From an uncultured Muribaculum sp. (lineage in GTDB: Bacteria > Bacteroidota > Bacteroidia > Bacteroidales > Muribaculaceae), in NCBI GenBank assembly GCA_910578835.1, contig CAJTSK010000020.1:1-49922 (forward strand): a stretch of 49,922 bases of DNA, written 5' to 3'. Positions 41,813 to 49,922 of this stretch are shown here, piece after piece. A program made the position numbers and the translations under genes. How positions within the stretch are numbered: position 1 is the first letter of the stretch; each line of letters begins with the position of its first letter. Under the pieces are notes generated by a model, which was given only the letters and a program-made list of their open reading frames with translations, had not been told where the DNA came from and made no database searches.

Positions 41813-42898
41813 TTACTGGATTGTTACATCTTGCTTCACTATGCGCCAGGAGTTGATGTATAGTCCGAGCGAGAGGTTCCAGCGGTTGTTGTCGTCGAGT
41901 ATCAGCATCATCGAGTAGTCGTCTTGACAGTCGAGGAAGTCCTGGTCGGAGAGGTGTCGGTTGGCCGACCCTTTTATCATCAGGAAGTAGGATATCAGGT
42001 CGAGACGCGCCACAAGGTGCTCGTTGCCCGGCTCTGTGCAGCTGATTTCGATTACGGGGCGGCTCGAAGTGACGAGTCGCGAAGTGGTCATGTCGGCTAT
42101 CACGGAGCTTACCGAGGTGATGGCGCGGCTGCGTGAGGCTGTTTCCGCGCAAGCTCTTCCTGCCACATTGTCGGGGTCGGGAAGCTCGGTGGCTGCTGTC
42201 GTAATCGCCCATGGACGGTAGGTCACCACTGTGGGCGATGCGAGGGAGTTGGTGTGGTCAAGCGCCGAGTTGGTGTCGGTGATGGTAAATGTAAACCACT
42301 CGGGGTTGACGGGTTCGCCATCGGCATGCTGAAGTATCACCCTTACAAAATTGGTGTCCTTTGTCAGGTCGATGGTGTAGTCGTAGGTCTTGCCGTAGCC
42401 CTCGGGCATCTCCACGTCGGAGAGTGCGCCGTGGTAAAGGCGGTGTATATCTTTGTCTGACACGGCATGTCCTGCAGTGGCTGCCGGGGTGGTGGCGAGG
42501 GTGCATAGCAGGTCGGCTTTCTCCACGGGGTTGTCGCCGCCTGCAAGGGTCCAGCCCGCGGCGTCGGCTTCGCGTGATGTTCCGCCACACCATGCCACAA
42601 GGTCGTAACGGCCCGGGTCTACATCAAGGGTGATGTAGTTGTCGGTGGCGCGCAGCTCTTCGGCGGTCTTGGTAGTGGACCATGCTATGCGCCCCGAGGG
42701 GTCAAAGGCATAAAGTGCGACGTGGGTCACCTCGGTAGGAAACGCGTCGACATTTTTGATGTTTTTGGTGTGGGTGAGCTTTACCCGGTAAGTGACGGAG
42801 CAGTCGCCCTCTCCATCATAGATGGCGCTGTCACATCCCCACAGCGTAGCCGTGGCGACGAGTGCTGTCAATATCCGTGTAGCCGTATGTCGAAACAT
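41813..42898 (-). CDS. FimB/Mfa2-family fimbrial anchor lipoprotein
   Basis: A 361-residue lipoprotein (lipobox ATLWGC, Cys22) of the FimB/Mfa2 family, which anchors the fimbria to the outer membrane and limits its length. Signatures: CSVTYRVKLTHTKN, VTHVALYAFDPSGRI, ITLDVDPGRYDLVAWCGG. Unlike the other fimbrillins here it lacks the Ser-Arg-Ala cleavage motif in residues 40-60, as expected for a subunit that stays lipidated. Its start codon abuts a heptanucleotide repeat array, and a strong hairpin lies between it and the major subunit gene. Confidence 0.9.
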   Translation of the reverse strand: MFRHTATRILTALVATATLWGCDSAIYDGEGDCSVTYRVKLTHTKNIKNVDAFPTEVTHVALYAFDPSGRIAWSTTKTAEELRATDNYITLDVDPGRYDLVAWCGGTSREADAAGWTLAGGDNPVEKADLLCTLATTPAATAGHAVSDKDIHRLYHGALSDVEMPEGYGKTYDYTIDLTKDTNFVRVILQHADGEPVNPEWFTFTITDTNSALDHTNSLASPTVVTYRPWAITTAATELPDPDNVAGRACAETASRSRAITSVSSVIADMTTSRLVTSSRPVIEISCTEPGNEHLVARLDLISYFLMIKGSANRHLSDQDFLDCQDDYSMMLILDDNNRWNLSLGLYINSWRIVKQDVTIQ

Positions 42899-42900
42899 AG

Positions 42901-43013
42901 TTGTCAGGTTGTCAGTTGGAAGATTTTAGATTTCAGTTGTCAGTTGTCTGATTTCAGTTGTCTGTTGTCAGTTGTCAGTTGTCTGATTTCAGTTGTCAGT
43001 TGGCGGTTGGCAG
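42901..43013. repeat. Heptanucleotide tandem repeat before the anchor gene
   Basis: Sixteen near-tandem 7-nt units of TTGTCAG and variants (TTGTCTG, ATTTCAG), with a 21-nt higher-order unit occurring twice and one 1-nt insertion. The array ends 2 nt before the Mfa2-like ATG (minus strand), so it occupies the whole ribosome-binding region. Confidence 0.85.
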
Positions 43014-43024
43014 GGCTGTGAGGG

Positions 43025-43065
43025 GTTAATCCCGCGGGCGCACTTGCGTGTCGCCCGCGGTTAAC
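43025..43065 (-). promoter_or_regulatory. Strong hairpin between major subunit and anchor genes
   Basis: CCGCGGGCG (43032-43040) and CGCCCGCGG (43052-43060) form a perfect 9-bp GC stem, extended by GTTAA/TTAAC with a 2-nt bulge. No T-run follows in the direction of transcription. It fits an mRNA-stabilising or attenuating element that keeps the major subunit message more abundant than the distal genes. Confidence 0.6.
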
Positions 43066-43087
43066 TCATCTCTCAGGAAAATACCTG

Positions 43088-44842
43088 TTATTGTCCAAGA
43101 GTCACGTTCTGCTTAACTAAACGCCAAGAAAGCACGCGGATATCAGCCTTGATGCCAAATTCCTCGCTTGGGTCGGTCGGGGGAACGATAGGATCTTCCG
43201 GGTCAAGTACTCCTTTACCTAAAGTTTCGGTGGAAAGGGGTGCAAATTTTTCAACTGTAATCACGTATTGGTGGTTGCGCACAACTCCAAAAGATCCCGG
43301 TTTCCATGCTTGGTTTCCTGTCGGTTCTGCTGCAAGATGGCGAATAGGCACATTGAAATAAGCAAATCCCTGTGTGTAAGCGGATGAAAGTCCACAATTC
43401 GCATAAAGCCTGTCTTGAATATCCTTAATGTTTTCATCAGTAATTGCTACAGCTTCATTGCTGCCTAATTTATATTTGAATTTTTCTCGGTTAGCTGTAG
43501 TGTCTTTGAACTTTATAGTGACTTTATTTTCTTCGACGCCTCTTTTTTCATCGCCAAAAATTGGCGTTTTAGGATGGTATATTTCAAATGTCTGTTCAAG
43601 AACATTATCTGTCATATCATCATCGTTGAGCGGAGTGCCGTCAGCATTGACAATAACTGCACCTTGTTTTGCCATGGCTCTGAGGTATTCATTTTTTAGA
43701 TACATTTTGTCGCCTTGGATATAGAAATCAACGCGCTTACCGTCAACAGTATAGTATCCTGCTACAATTGCACTGATTAGAGATGAATTGCGATATGGAT
43801 TATTGTTGTAGAAAGCACTGTTGACCGTGTTTTCCAATGTGTAGAGTGAAGTTCCGGGAGTCGCAGTAAATGTATTGAAAGGTAGATATTTAAGTGTATT
43901 TGCACTACTTACCTGATCACTGACAAACGGGTATAAGAAATTACCGTCTTTTGTGTTTTCGTCATCTGTAGGTTTTGCATAAAAAGGAGTGAATGCCCAA
44001 TAGCTGCGATGACGCGTTGGGTCATTCCAATCAAATGCGTTATTAATTTGTCCATCAATAGTAGAATGACCTGTATCAAGCTTTTTGCAAAGATAGGTCT
44101 CTTTCGCTGTGGCATTAAGTCCCCATCCGGTAACTGTAAAAGAAAGCGTTTTTGCCTCATTTCCTTCCCCAATGGTGCCTTCTTGAGAGCCAAGATTTGT
44201 CTCCGAGCCTTCTTTTCCCTGAAGAATTACCTTTGCTCCAATTCTCTCAACGTAAACCCTTGCTACTGTAGCTTTTGCTTTTTCAGTTTGGTTTTGGTAG
44301 AAATTATCCTTGCTTACGTTTATTGCTTGACAAAATGTGTTGTTCTGGTCATAATATACCGAGTTGTTCATCGCAAATTTTTGATTTGCGCCTAAATGAG
44401 AGATACGTTTTTGCTCATTTATGGAATTAAGACCCCAATTTAAATTGTTCGGTTCAACTGGGTTCACAAAAGCCATCATATAGGATGGAAATATGCCATC
44501 GCTTATAGAAACTTTAGCTTCAACTGTCTTGATGAGTTCTACATTAGGTGCTTCATCTTTGTCTGCGGCCTTAATATCATTGCTTCCTAATACGGCGTGG
44601 GTCAGGTAATTGCCCGATGCTCCATAGAAAATTAGTGTGATGTTTTGAATGTCGTTTTCATCACCTTCTCCATCAGCAAATTCTTCTCCGGCTCTGCTTC
44701 CGGAGTTTGCTGACAGAATGTTAACCTTGATGAACGCGTCCTGCGCATTTCCTGACAGGATAGGTTCGTTGGATTTGTCGTCGGAGCAGGCCGTGAAGGC
44801 GAGGAGTGCCAATGCTCCGAAAAGTAATTTGTTCTTTTTCAT
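43088..44842 (-). CDS. Mfa1-like major fimbrial subunit lipoprotein
   Basis: A 584-residue pre-fimbrillin with lipobox LAFTAC (Cys19) and the cleavage-type motif SGSRAG (Arg50-Ala51), close to the maturation sites known for type V pilins. Mfa1-type sections: IQNITLIFYGASGNYLT, YMMAFVNPVEPNNL, ARVYVERIGAKVIL, and FAYFNVPIRHLA with VVRNHQYVITVEKF near the end, ending with the donor-strand-like VLSWRLVKQNVTLGQ. Place in the operon (after the DUF3575 and OmpA-like genes, before the anchor gene) and size mark it as the stalk subunit. Confidence 0.9.
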   Translation of the reverse strand: MKKNKLLFGALALLAFTACSDDKSNEPILSGNAQDAFIKVNILSANSGSRAGEEFADGEGDENDIQNITLIFYGASGNYLTHAVLGSNDIKAADKDEAPNVELIKTVEAKVSISDGIFPSYMMAFVNPVEPNNLNWGLNSINEQKRISHLGANQKFAMNNSVYYDQNNTFCQAINVSKDNFYQNQTEKAKATVARVYVERIGAKVILQGKEGSETNLGSQEGTIGEGNEAKTLSFTVTGWGLNATAKETYLCKKLDTGHSTIDGQINNAFDWNDPTRHRSYWAFTPFYAKPTDDENTKDGNFLYPFVSDQVSSANTLKYLPFNTFTATPGTSLYTLENTVNSAFYNNNPYRNSSLISAIVAGYYTVDGKRVDFYIQGDKMYLKNEYLRAMAKQGAVIVNADGTPLNDDDMTDNVLEQTFEIYHPKTPIFGDEKRGVEENKVTIKFKDTTANREKFKYKLGSNEAVAITDENIKDIQDRLYANCGLSSAYTQGFAYFNVPIRHLAAEPTGNQAWKPGSFGVVRNHQYVITVEKFAPLSTETLGKGVLDPEDPIVPPTDPSEEFGIKADIRVLSWRLVKQNVTLGQ

Positions 44843-44919
44843 GAGTGTGGGTATTGGTTTATTTTTGAGTTAAATTAGGCGAATGTTAATTACGTTGACT
44901 AATAATGTTTTAGGTTGAA

Positions 44920-46368
44920 TTATTGTGGTAGACGTTTTATGATTTCATGGATTTGTGATTTTGCCTCGGAGGCTTTTGCGATGCCTCCCTTTTCGGCGGC
45001 GTCAAGCAGCGGTAGCGCGGTGTCGTAGTCGGCACGCTTAGCGGCGAGGATGCCGCGGGCATATGTCGCTTCGGGGGAGTCGCCTGCGCGGTCAAGGTAG
45101 CGGGCTGCGCGGTCAAGCTCGCCCGACTGCATGGCTGCGAGCGCGGCGTTGAGGTTGGCTTCAGGCTCGGCGGGGTAGAGTCGCACGGCAGTCTCAAACA
45201 CTTCATTGTATTCGGGTGATCCGGGCTGATAGGTCTGAGCGAGCAGATACATCTCGCGTAGCGACAGCTTGGAGGGCGCTGTCTTCATGACGCGCGCTAT
45301 CTCGTCGGTGGAGGTGTAGGTGCGCACAGTGTAGCGCACAGTGTAGTCGGTGTGGCGCAGTCCGGGGTAGACTTCGCTGAGCAGCATGCGGTATTGCGCG
45401 GGGTAGCGCGACTTTAACCGCCACTCCCTGCCGTCGTCGTTGCCGTCAAAAGCGGGGTCGGTACATATGGCTATCATGGCGTCACGCTCGGGGAGGTCGC
45501 TCTTGCGCAGCCATGCTACGAGCCCCTGCCAGTCTTCCGGCTCCCACTCTGAGCGCAGGAGCGATGCGGGGAAGTCGTAGATGCCCTTTATATATTCGCG
45601 CAGAGCCTCGGTGCGACCCTTGGCGAGACGCTCGTTGTTGGCATATGAACCTTCGGGCGACGCGTAGCCTTTGAGCGTAAGCTCAGTGATAGTATAGTCG
45701 GGGTCGTTTTTGATAAGCTCGATGGTGTCGCGTATGGCGGCAAGCTCTACCGGGTTACGGCGGTAGTAGGGGTAGATGCGGGTCTGGTTGACGGGGAAGT
45801 CGATGTAGGCGTGTCCCGCCGCCTCGCGTATCTTGGCAAGCTCAGCCTTGGGTGCTATATATTCGTATTGGGGCGCAAATATGCGCGGGCGCAGGTCGAC
45901 GGTGGCAAGAAGTTCCGAGCCTCCGGTGAGTGGCGCGCAGTTACATCCCGAGAGTGAGTCGGCTACAATGAGGTCGGCGTCGAGCATCCAGTCGGCGAGT
46001 GCCACTTCGGCGTGGTAGGGAATCTCGGCGGGCACCTTGCCGGCGCGGTAGGAGGCTGCTCCGGCGGGGAGTGATATGCCTTCGCGCGAGTCACGGAGGG
46101 CGCGGTTGCGACCGGTCACGACCACAGCGGGAAGGTCAAGGCGGTTGTCGCCGTTGACGAGGGCGGGGGTCACCACGAGCTGCTGCTCGCTCTTCACCTT
46201 TATGTCGGCGAGGCGGAGCGTCATGTCGACGCGCAGCGACGACTCAGAGCGGGTGACTGAAGGACTGTAACCCCCCCTATCAGAGATGGTTACATCGGTG
46301 GCGGCGTGTGCCGGCGCCGGTATTGCAAGGAGGAGCAGGAGTGATATGGCGGTTGGTATAAATTTCAT
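44920..46368 (-). CDS. DUF3868/OmpA-like/TPR protein of the fimbrial operon
   Basis: A 482-residue exported protein. A signal peptide ends near HAA (about 22). A DUF3868 region follows (about 23-110), then an OmpA-like peptidoglycan-associated domain (about 190-300: YIDFPVNQTRIYP, LTLKGYASPEGSYANNERLAKGRTEALREYI), and C-terminal TPR repeats (about 380-480). Proteins of this kind precede fimbrillin genes in many Bacteroidales operons and probably help assembly or cell-wall attachment of the fimbria. Confidence 0.87.
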   Translation of the reverse strand: MKFIPTAISLLLLLAIPAPAHAATDVTISDRGGYSPSVTRSESSLRVDMTLRLADIKVKSEQQLVVTPALVNGDNRLDLPAVVVTGRNRALRDSREGISLPAGAASYRAGKVPAEIPYHAEVALADWMLDADLIVADSLSGCNCAPLTGGSELLATVDLRPRIFAPQYEYIAPKAELAKIREAAGHAYIDFPVNQTRIYPYYRRNPVELAAIRDTIELIKNDPDYTITELTLKGYASPEGSYANNERLAKGRTEALREYIKGIYDFPASLLRSEWEPEDWQGLVAWLRKSDLPERDAMIAICTDPAFDGNDDGREWRLKSRYPAQYRMLLSEVYPGLRHTDYTVRYTVRTYTSTDEIARVMKTAPSKLSLREMYLLAQTYQPGSPEYNEVFETAVRLYPAEPEANLNAALAAMQSGELDRAARYLDRAGDSPEATYARGILAAKRADYDTALPLLDAAEKGGIAKASEAKSQIHEIIKRLPQ

Positions 46369-46380
46369 GACTTCCGGGGT

Positions 46381-46971
46381 TTAAAACACATAAATAAGAT
46401 TGACGGCTGCCTTGGTGGGCCCTACATAGTTGTTGTGGCGTCGGGAGTCGATCTTCTTTCCGCATCCGGCACACTCATACACGTCGTAGCGTGAATAGAT
46501 GTATCCCACGGCTATCTCCGCCTCGATGTTCCAGTGGCGCGAGAGCATCCATGAGTATCCGTAACCGATGCCGGCGCCTCCATACCATCCCTGATGGCGT
46601 AGCGTGGCGAAGTCTTTGAAGTTGGATCCGAGGAAGCTCAGGAAGTCAAGGTCGACATGACCTACATTGTACTGTCCGCCGAGGAGGTGGAAGGCGAAGA
46701 AGTGACCTCCCATTTCGCGACATAGCCAATAGCGCAGTTCGGGCTGTATGAGCCAGTGTTTCCATCGCTTGCCATCGGAAAAACTCCATGCGTTGAAGTT
46801 GCCTGAGAGGTCGACTGACCATTTCGGGGCTACCGCCACTTCCACGCCCGCGTTGATGGTGGCTGTGGCGTCATAAAGCAGATTGGTCTTAACCGCGACA
46901 TCTTGTGCCTGCGATTGATACGATATGATGATGAACAGGAATGTCATCATTATCGAAAGTCTGCTTTTCAT
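46381..46971 (-). CDS. DUF3575 outer-membrane-type protein, first gene of the fimbrial operon
   Basis: A 196-residue DUF3575 protein. The ATG at 46971 (MKSRLSIMM) gives a clean signal peptide ending SQAQ. It continues with VAVKTNLLYDATATINAGVEVAVAPKWSVDLSG, FAFHLLGGQYN, WYGGAGIGYGYSW and an aromatic C-terminus (IYVF), a small beta-barrel layout. A YECAGCGKK segment near 172 holds a CxxC pair. It is commonly found with fimbrial operons. A consensus promoter lies about 140 nt upstream. Confidence 0.9.
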   Translation of the reverse strand: MKSRLSIMMTFLFIIISYQSQAQDVAVKTNLLYDATATINAGVEVAVAPKWSVDLSGNFNAWSFSDGKRWKHWLIQPELRYWLCREMGGHFFAFHLLGGQYNVGHVDLDFLSFLGSNFKDFATLRHQGWYGGAGIGYGYSWMLSRHWNIEAEIAVGYIYSRYDVYECAGCGKKIDSRRHNNYVGPTKAAVNLIYVF

Positions 46972-47110
46972 TGGTTTTAGGTACATAATCATTGGTTTAA
47001 TCACTTTCCTTAACAATATGCCGGGACCGATGTGGGAGAGTCAGGTTTGCACAATTCTATGGCTCCGACATGGTTGATGAATTGTGGACTTAGGTTGATC
47101 TTAGTAAATG

Positions 47111-47142
47111 CAAAAATAAGTGAAATTTTTATGAACGACAAA
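47111..47142 (-). promoter_or_regulatory. Promoter of the fimbrial operon
   Basis: Minus strand: TTTG (47142-47139), 20-nt spacer, TATTTTTG (47118-47111), a perfect match. Start near 47104, leaving a leader of about 130 nt. Confidence 0.7.
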
Positions 47143-47160
47143 GAAAAGAAAGAGATATTG

Positions 47161-47172
47161 TGTTAATTAACA
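47161..47172. promoter_or_regulatory. Palindrome upstream of the fimbrial promoter
   Basis: TGTTAATTAACA, a perfect 12-bp palindrome about 20 bp upstream of the -33 element. Possible activator site. Confidence 0.35.
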
Positions 47173-47182
47173 TATGTTAAAC

Positions 47183-47193
47183 GGGGGGGGGGG
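47183..47193. repeat. G11 homopolymer upstream of the fimbrial promoter
   Basis: Eleven consecutive G on the plus strand (C on the transcribed side), about 40 bp upstream of the -33 element. Tracts of this length slip readily during replication. Confidence 0.85.
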
Positions 47194-47284
47194 TAAACCG
47201 CCTATTTTCCAATAAGATAAGTGTATAAAATACACTTTTAGATTGAGCCCTGAAAATTAGGCAGCACGATGAATAAAAATTAAC

Positions 47285-48070
47285 ATTTGCCCCGCGCCTC
47301 GCGGGTATCGCCCCCGTGATGCGGAATGCGCGCGACGTGGATTTTCCCCGGCGATGCGGAATGGGTCCCATGATTTCCCCTTGCGGGGAATGTGTGCGCC
47401 CCGGCGGGATTTTCCCCTGGAGGGGAAAAATATCGTTAGCCGCGGGTAATGCCGGAGGCATACCCGTGGTTACGATGACGCCAATAATCCCGCGGCTACC
47501 CTGAAAGGGTTGCACATCGCTGCGGACTGTTATGCAACCCACTTCGGGGTTGCGAATATGCATGTGTGGGTGCCGGAACCACGGGTGCACCTCCGGCGCT
47601 ACCCGCGGCTAACGGTATCTTGCCCCTCCAGGGCAATGTGCGCCCTCCGCGGTTTTCCCCCGTGATGGGGCAATGCCCGCGCCCCCGATTTTCGCCCGGG
47701 AGGGGGAATGCGCGCGCCGTGGATTTTCCCCGGTAGGGGAAAAATATCGTTAACCGCGGGTAATGCCGGAGGCATACCCGTGGTTACGGTAACGCCAATA
47801 ATCCCGCGGCTACCCTGAAAGGGTTGCACAACGCTGCGGTCTGTTATGCAACCCCACTTCGGGGTTGCGAATATGCATGGGTGGGGGCCGGAACCACGGG
47901 TGCACCTCCGGCGCTACCCGCGGCTAACAATATCTTGCCCCTCCAGGGCAATGCATGGGTCCGGTCTTGCCCGCGCCCCGCCGGGTATCGCCCCCGCGGG
48001 TATCGCTTCGCTCAACCCACGGCTACACGAGGACAATCCCCTGCGGGGAATGCGCGTGGCGGGATTGAAA
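47285..48070. repeat. GC-rich palindromic intergenic repeat array
   Basis: About 790 bp without a credible gene, made of short GC-rich palindromes. Two 230-bp direct copies (47410-47638 and 47724-47953) are nearly identical. Each contains TTTTCCCC/GGGGAAAA, CGGGT..ATGCC/GGCAT.ACCCG, GCAACCCC/GGGGTTGC and TTGCCC/GGGCAA hairpins. Fragments of the same units fill the spaces between. Reading frames in the array are by-products of the base pattern. Confidence 0.85.
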
Positions 48071-48115
48071 TGAAAACGTATAATTATGGTTGGTGGCATC
48101 TTTTCTATATAGGTA

Positions 48116-49492
48116 CTATTTATTCATGATTACCCATATTCCATTATTGTCTTTGCCGATGCGTTTTAGCATTCCATGTTTCTGTAAATAAGACAAGTCA
48201 CGTTCAACAGTACGCTGGCTTACTGATAATATCTCCGACATTTGTCGTCCGGTTATTGTCGGAGACTCTTTTATTATATTTAGTATTATTTGCTGTCGCT
48301 CAGTAATTTTAGCTTCATTAATGTCTCCGTCAATGTCTCCGACATTCGACGAGCCGGATAAAGCGAAGATTATTGTCTGAAACTGGGTTGGGGTTGATTT
48401 GAAGATGGGCTGCAGTTCTTCTCTGTATCCGTCGAGAGCTTTTGTCTCTTTATATATACGCAAAAGTCCGCTGCCACGTTTCTCCATATAGTCAAGCTGT
48501 GCCATCACATTTGCAAGTATCGGATTACGTCTTTCAGAAGATACGTCTGAAATGTCCAGGTCTTGAATCAAAGCCCCGTTATACATTCCTCCCGGAGATG
48601 TTAATATAAGTCGGTTGTCATAAATATCCATATGCACTTCGCTCCCCATCACCGTATAGTCACGGTGAATCAGGTGGTTAACGATAGCTTCAAGGACTGC
48701 GCGTTCTGCATAGTCAGGTTTATTTTTTCTCCCGTCAGGTAATTTTTCCCATCCTCTTTTGGTGTTTGATTTCACAAAGTTCATTGCCTCACGCAGCAAC
48801 ATAAGTACATCGCCTGTAAACTCTGCATCATTTATTGCATCGCCCTTTTCCAAGCCGTCCCATCTTGTACAATATAGGCGTGATTGCTTCAGCGGACAAT
48901 CATCGGCAAATAAGGCTCCGGCATTAGTAAGGTATCCAGTCCTTGTTACAAGTCCAAATGACAAAAGATATTTCTTGTCCCAGTCTTGATTAGTACGCAA
49001 TTTAAATGTATTAGCCAATATCGTGAAAGATGATTCTTCTGTTTTATAGCCAGTATGCAGTGAATCAAATGTTTTGTTTGACCCCTTCAATACCAGACGA
49101 ACCATCTGCTCTGCCGTTGCCGGTAGGCTCTCATCTCCTATGCGCATAAATGCAATTCGCTGACCATCGCCAACATAATAGTAAGGCGTGTAAATGCCAG
49201 TATTGACTTTCAGTTGGAGTATATCGAGATTGCCTATTCTTTGAGGGAGCATCTCTACATCGGGCAACGGATCCATGTAGTCGCGAATCTTGGTGCTGAT
49301 GGCTTCGCAGACATGCTGTATGTCGTCAAGCCCTCTGACAATTCCATCATTGTCAATACCAAAGAAAAGTGATCCTCCCGACCCATTAGCAAAGGCACTT
49401 ATGCTTTTTAGCCAGCTCTTGGGCTTCTTTTCTTCAAGCATCAATTTAAAATCGTATGCGGTACATTCGGCGATTAGGGTGTTCAGGTCCAT
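48116..49492 (-). CDS. AlbA_2/Schlafen-type ATP-binding or DNA-binding regulator
   Basis: A 458-residue protein. The AlbA_2 domain occupies about 10-120 (SISAFANGSGGSLFFGIDNDG is its signature). A middle region of the RecG/HATPase-like C-terminal type follows (RAVLEAIVNHLIHRDY near 275-290), and a winged HTH ends the protein (about 395-455: ITGRQMSEILSVSQRTVERDLSYL). Such proteins are annotated as transcriptional regulators; targets are unknown. The ATG at 49492 (MDLNTL) fits family starts. A TATTTTTG box (minus strand, 49546-49553) would start its message near 49539. Intergenic repeat copies lie on both sides. Confidence 0.88.
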   Translation of the reverse strand: MDLNTLIAECTAYDFKLMLEEKKPKSWLKSISAFANGSGGSLFFGIDNDGIVRGLDDIQHVCEAISTKIRDYMDPLPDVEMLPQRIGNLDILQLKVNTGIYTPYYYVGDGQRIAFMRIGDESLPATAEQMVRLVLKGSNKTFDSLHTGYKTEESSFTILANTFKLRTNQDWDKKYLLSFGLVTRTGYLTNAGALFADDCPLKQSRLYCTRWDGLEKGDAINDAEFTGDVLMLLREAMNFVKSNTKRGWEKLPDGRKNKPDYAERAVLEAIVNHLIHRDYTVMGSEVHMDIYDNRLILTSPGGMYNGALIQDLDISDVSSERRNPILANVMAQLDYMEKRGSGLLRIYKETKALDGYREELQPIFKSTPTQFQTIIFALSGSSNVGDIDGDINEAKITERQQIILNIIKESPTITGRQMSEILSVSQRTVERDLSYLQKHGMLKRIGKDNNGIWVIMNK

Positions 49493-49704
49493 TGTTGCGA
49501 TGGTGTATAGTGGCAATTAGTAAAAATTAGGCTTGTGGATGATTGCAAAAATACAACTAATTATCGAAAAATAAGCATAAATGTCATTGTTTGTAAGTAT
49601 TCTAAGCGCGATTGGTGAAATTTTGACAGGTAAAATGGCAAAAGCAGATAATCCCCTGATTTATTATAAACAGAAGATTCCTGTCGGAAACCGTGCGCCG
49701 TGGA

Positions 49705-49922
49705 TTTTCCCCGGGAGGGGAAAAATATCGTTAGCCGCGGGTAATGCCGGAGGCATACCCGTGGTTACGGTAACGCCAATAATCCCGCGGCTACCCTGAA
49801 AGGGTTGCACAACGCTGCGGTCTGTTATGCAACCCCACTTCGGGGTTGCGAATATGCATGGGTGGGGGCCGGAACCACGGGTGCACCTCCGGCGCTACCC
49901 GCGGCTAACAATATCTTGCCCC
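49705..49922. repeat. Third copy of the GC-rich intergenic repeat, running off the window
   Basis: Nearly identical to 47724-47953, starting with TTTTCCCC/GGGGAAAA; the copy is cut by the end of the window. The stretch 49554-49704 before it shows no convincing gene. Confidence 0.85.

Noticed and set aside
42901..43013. CRISPR-like array
   Set aside because: Units are only 7 nt and contiguous, with no spacers and no cas genes.
47285..48070. Small genes within the GC-rich repeat array
   Set aside because: Frames change between copies and consist of translated palindromes; no start signals.
49581..49799. 72-codon plus-strand frame near the window end
   Set aside because: Its second half is the intergenic repeat and the first half matches no family I recognise; no promoter or supportive context.

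Overview
The window looks like a Bacteroidales chromosome segment, probably from a Muribaculaceae-like gut commensal. The family-level call is inference. The support is a SusC/SusD pair, many promoters of the Bacteroidota type (TTTG/TTG, 19-20 nt, TAnnTTTG), a long type V (Mfa/Fim) fimbrial operon, a DUF4271-hemD-rnpA-yidD-tatD cluster, and a coaX/OMP/lptC/CNNM run. No rRNA, tRNA or CRISPR array was seen.

Layout. 0.2-5.1 kb: susC/susD pair with its own promoter and terminator. 5.1-8.0 kb: MmcQ/YjbR protein, then thioredoxin, a VKOR protein with a degenerate C39-like N-terminus, and a 47-residue peptide with a Gly-Gly leader, then a coiled-coil lipoprotein. 8.2-10.2 kb: LytS-type kinase and LytTR regulator split by a palindromic repeat element. 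10.2-19.9 kb: GNAT enzyme, TPR protein, a candidate small RNA or smORF, an envelope operon read leftwards (ftsB, membrane protein, coaX, OMP, lptC, CNNM protein), MscS channel and an Lrp regulator. 20-27 kb: two MetY-like enzymes, riboflavin synthase, LOG protein, a second copy of the palindromic element, then DUF4271, hemD, rnpA, yidD and tatD.

27.0-30.7 kb is a compact four-gene operon read leftwards: steroid 5-alpha-reductase, old-yellow-enzyme-like reductase and two short-chain dehydrogenases. This is the gene content expected for stepwise reduction of 3-oxo-delta4 steroids or bile acids, and it is the most interesting metabolic locus here. 30.9-34.0 kb is an AT-richer type II restriction-modification pair (MvaI/BcnI-like nuclease and C5-cytosine methyltransferase) that looks acquired. 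34.2-47.2 kb is one leftward fimbrial operon: DUF3575, DUF3868/OmpA, Mfa1-like stalk, Mfa2-like anchor and four further fimbrillin lipoproteins. 47.2 kb to the end holds GC-rich palindromic intergenic repeats on both sides of an AlbA_2 regulator gene.

The least explained structures are: the palindromic element at 9.2 and 24.0 kb, whose two arms keep hairpins of different sequence at matching positions; the Gly-Gly peptide/VKOR/thioredoxin unit; the short transcription unit at 11.6-11.8 kb; and the control sequences of the fimbrial and methyltransferase genes.
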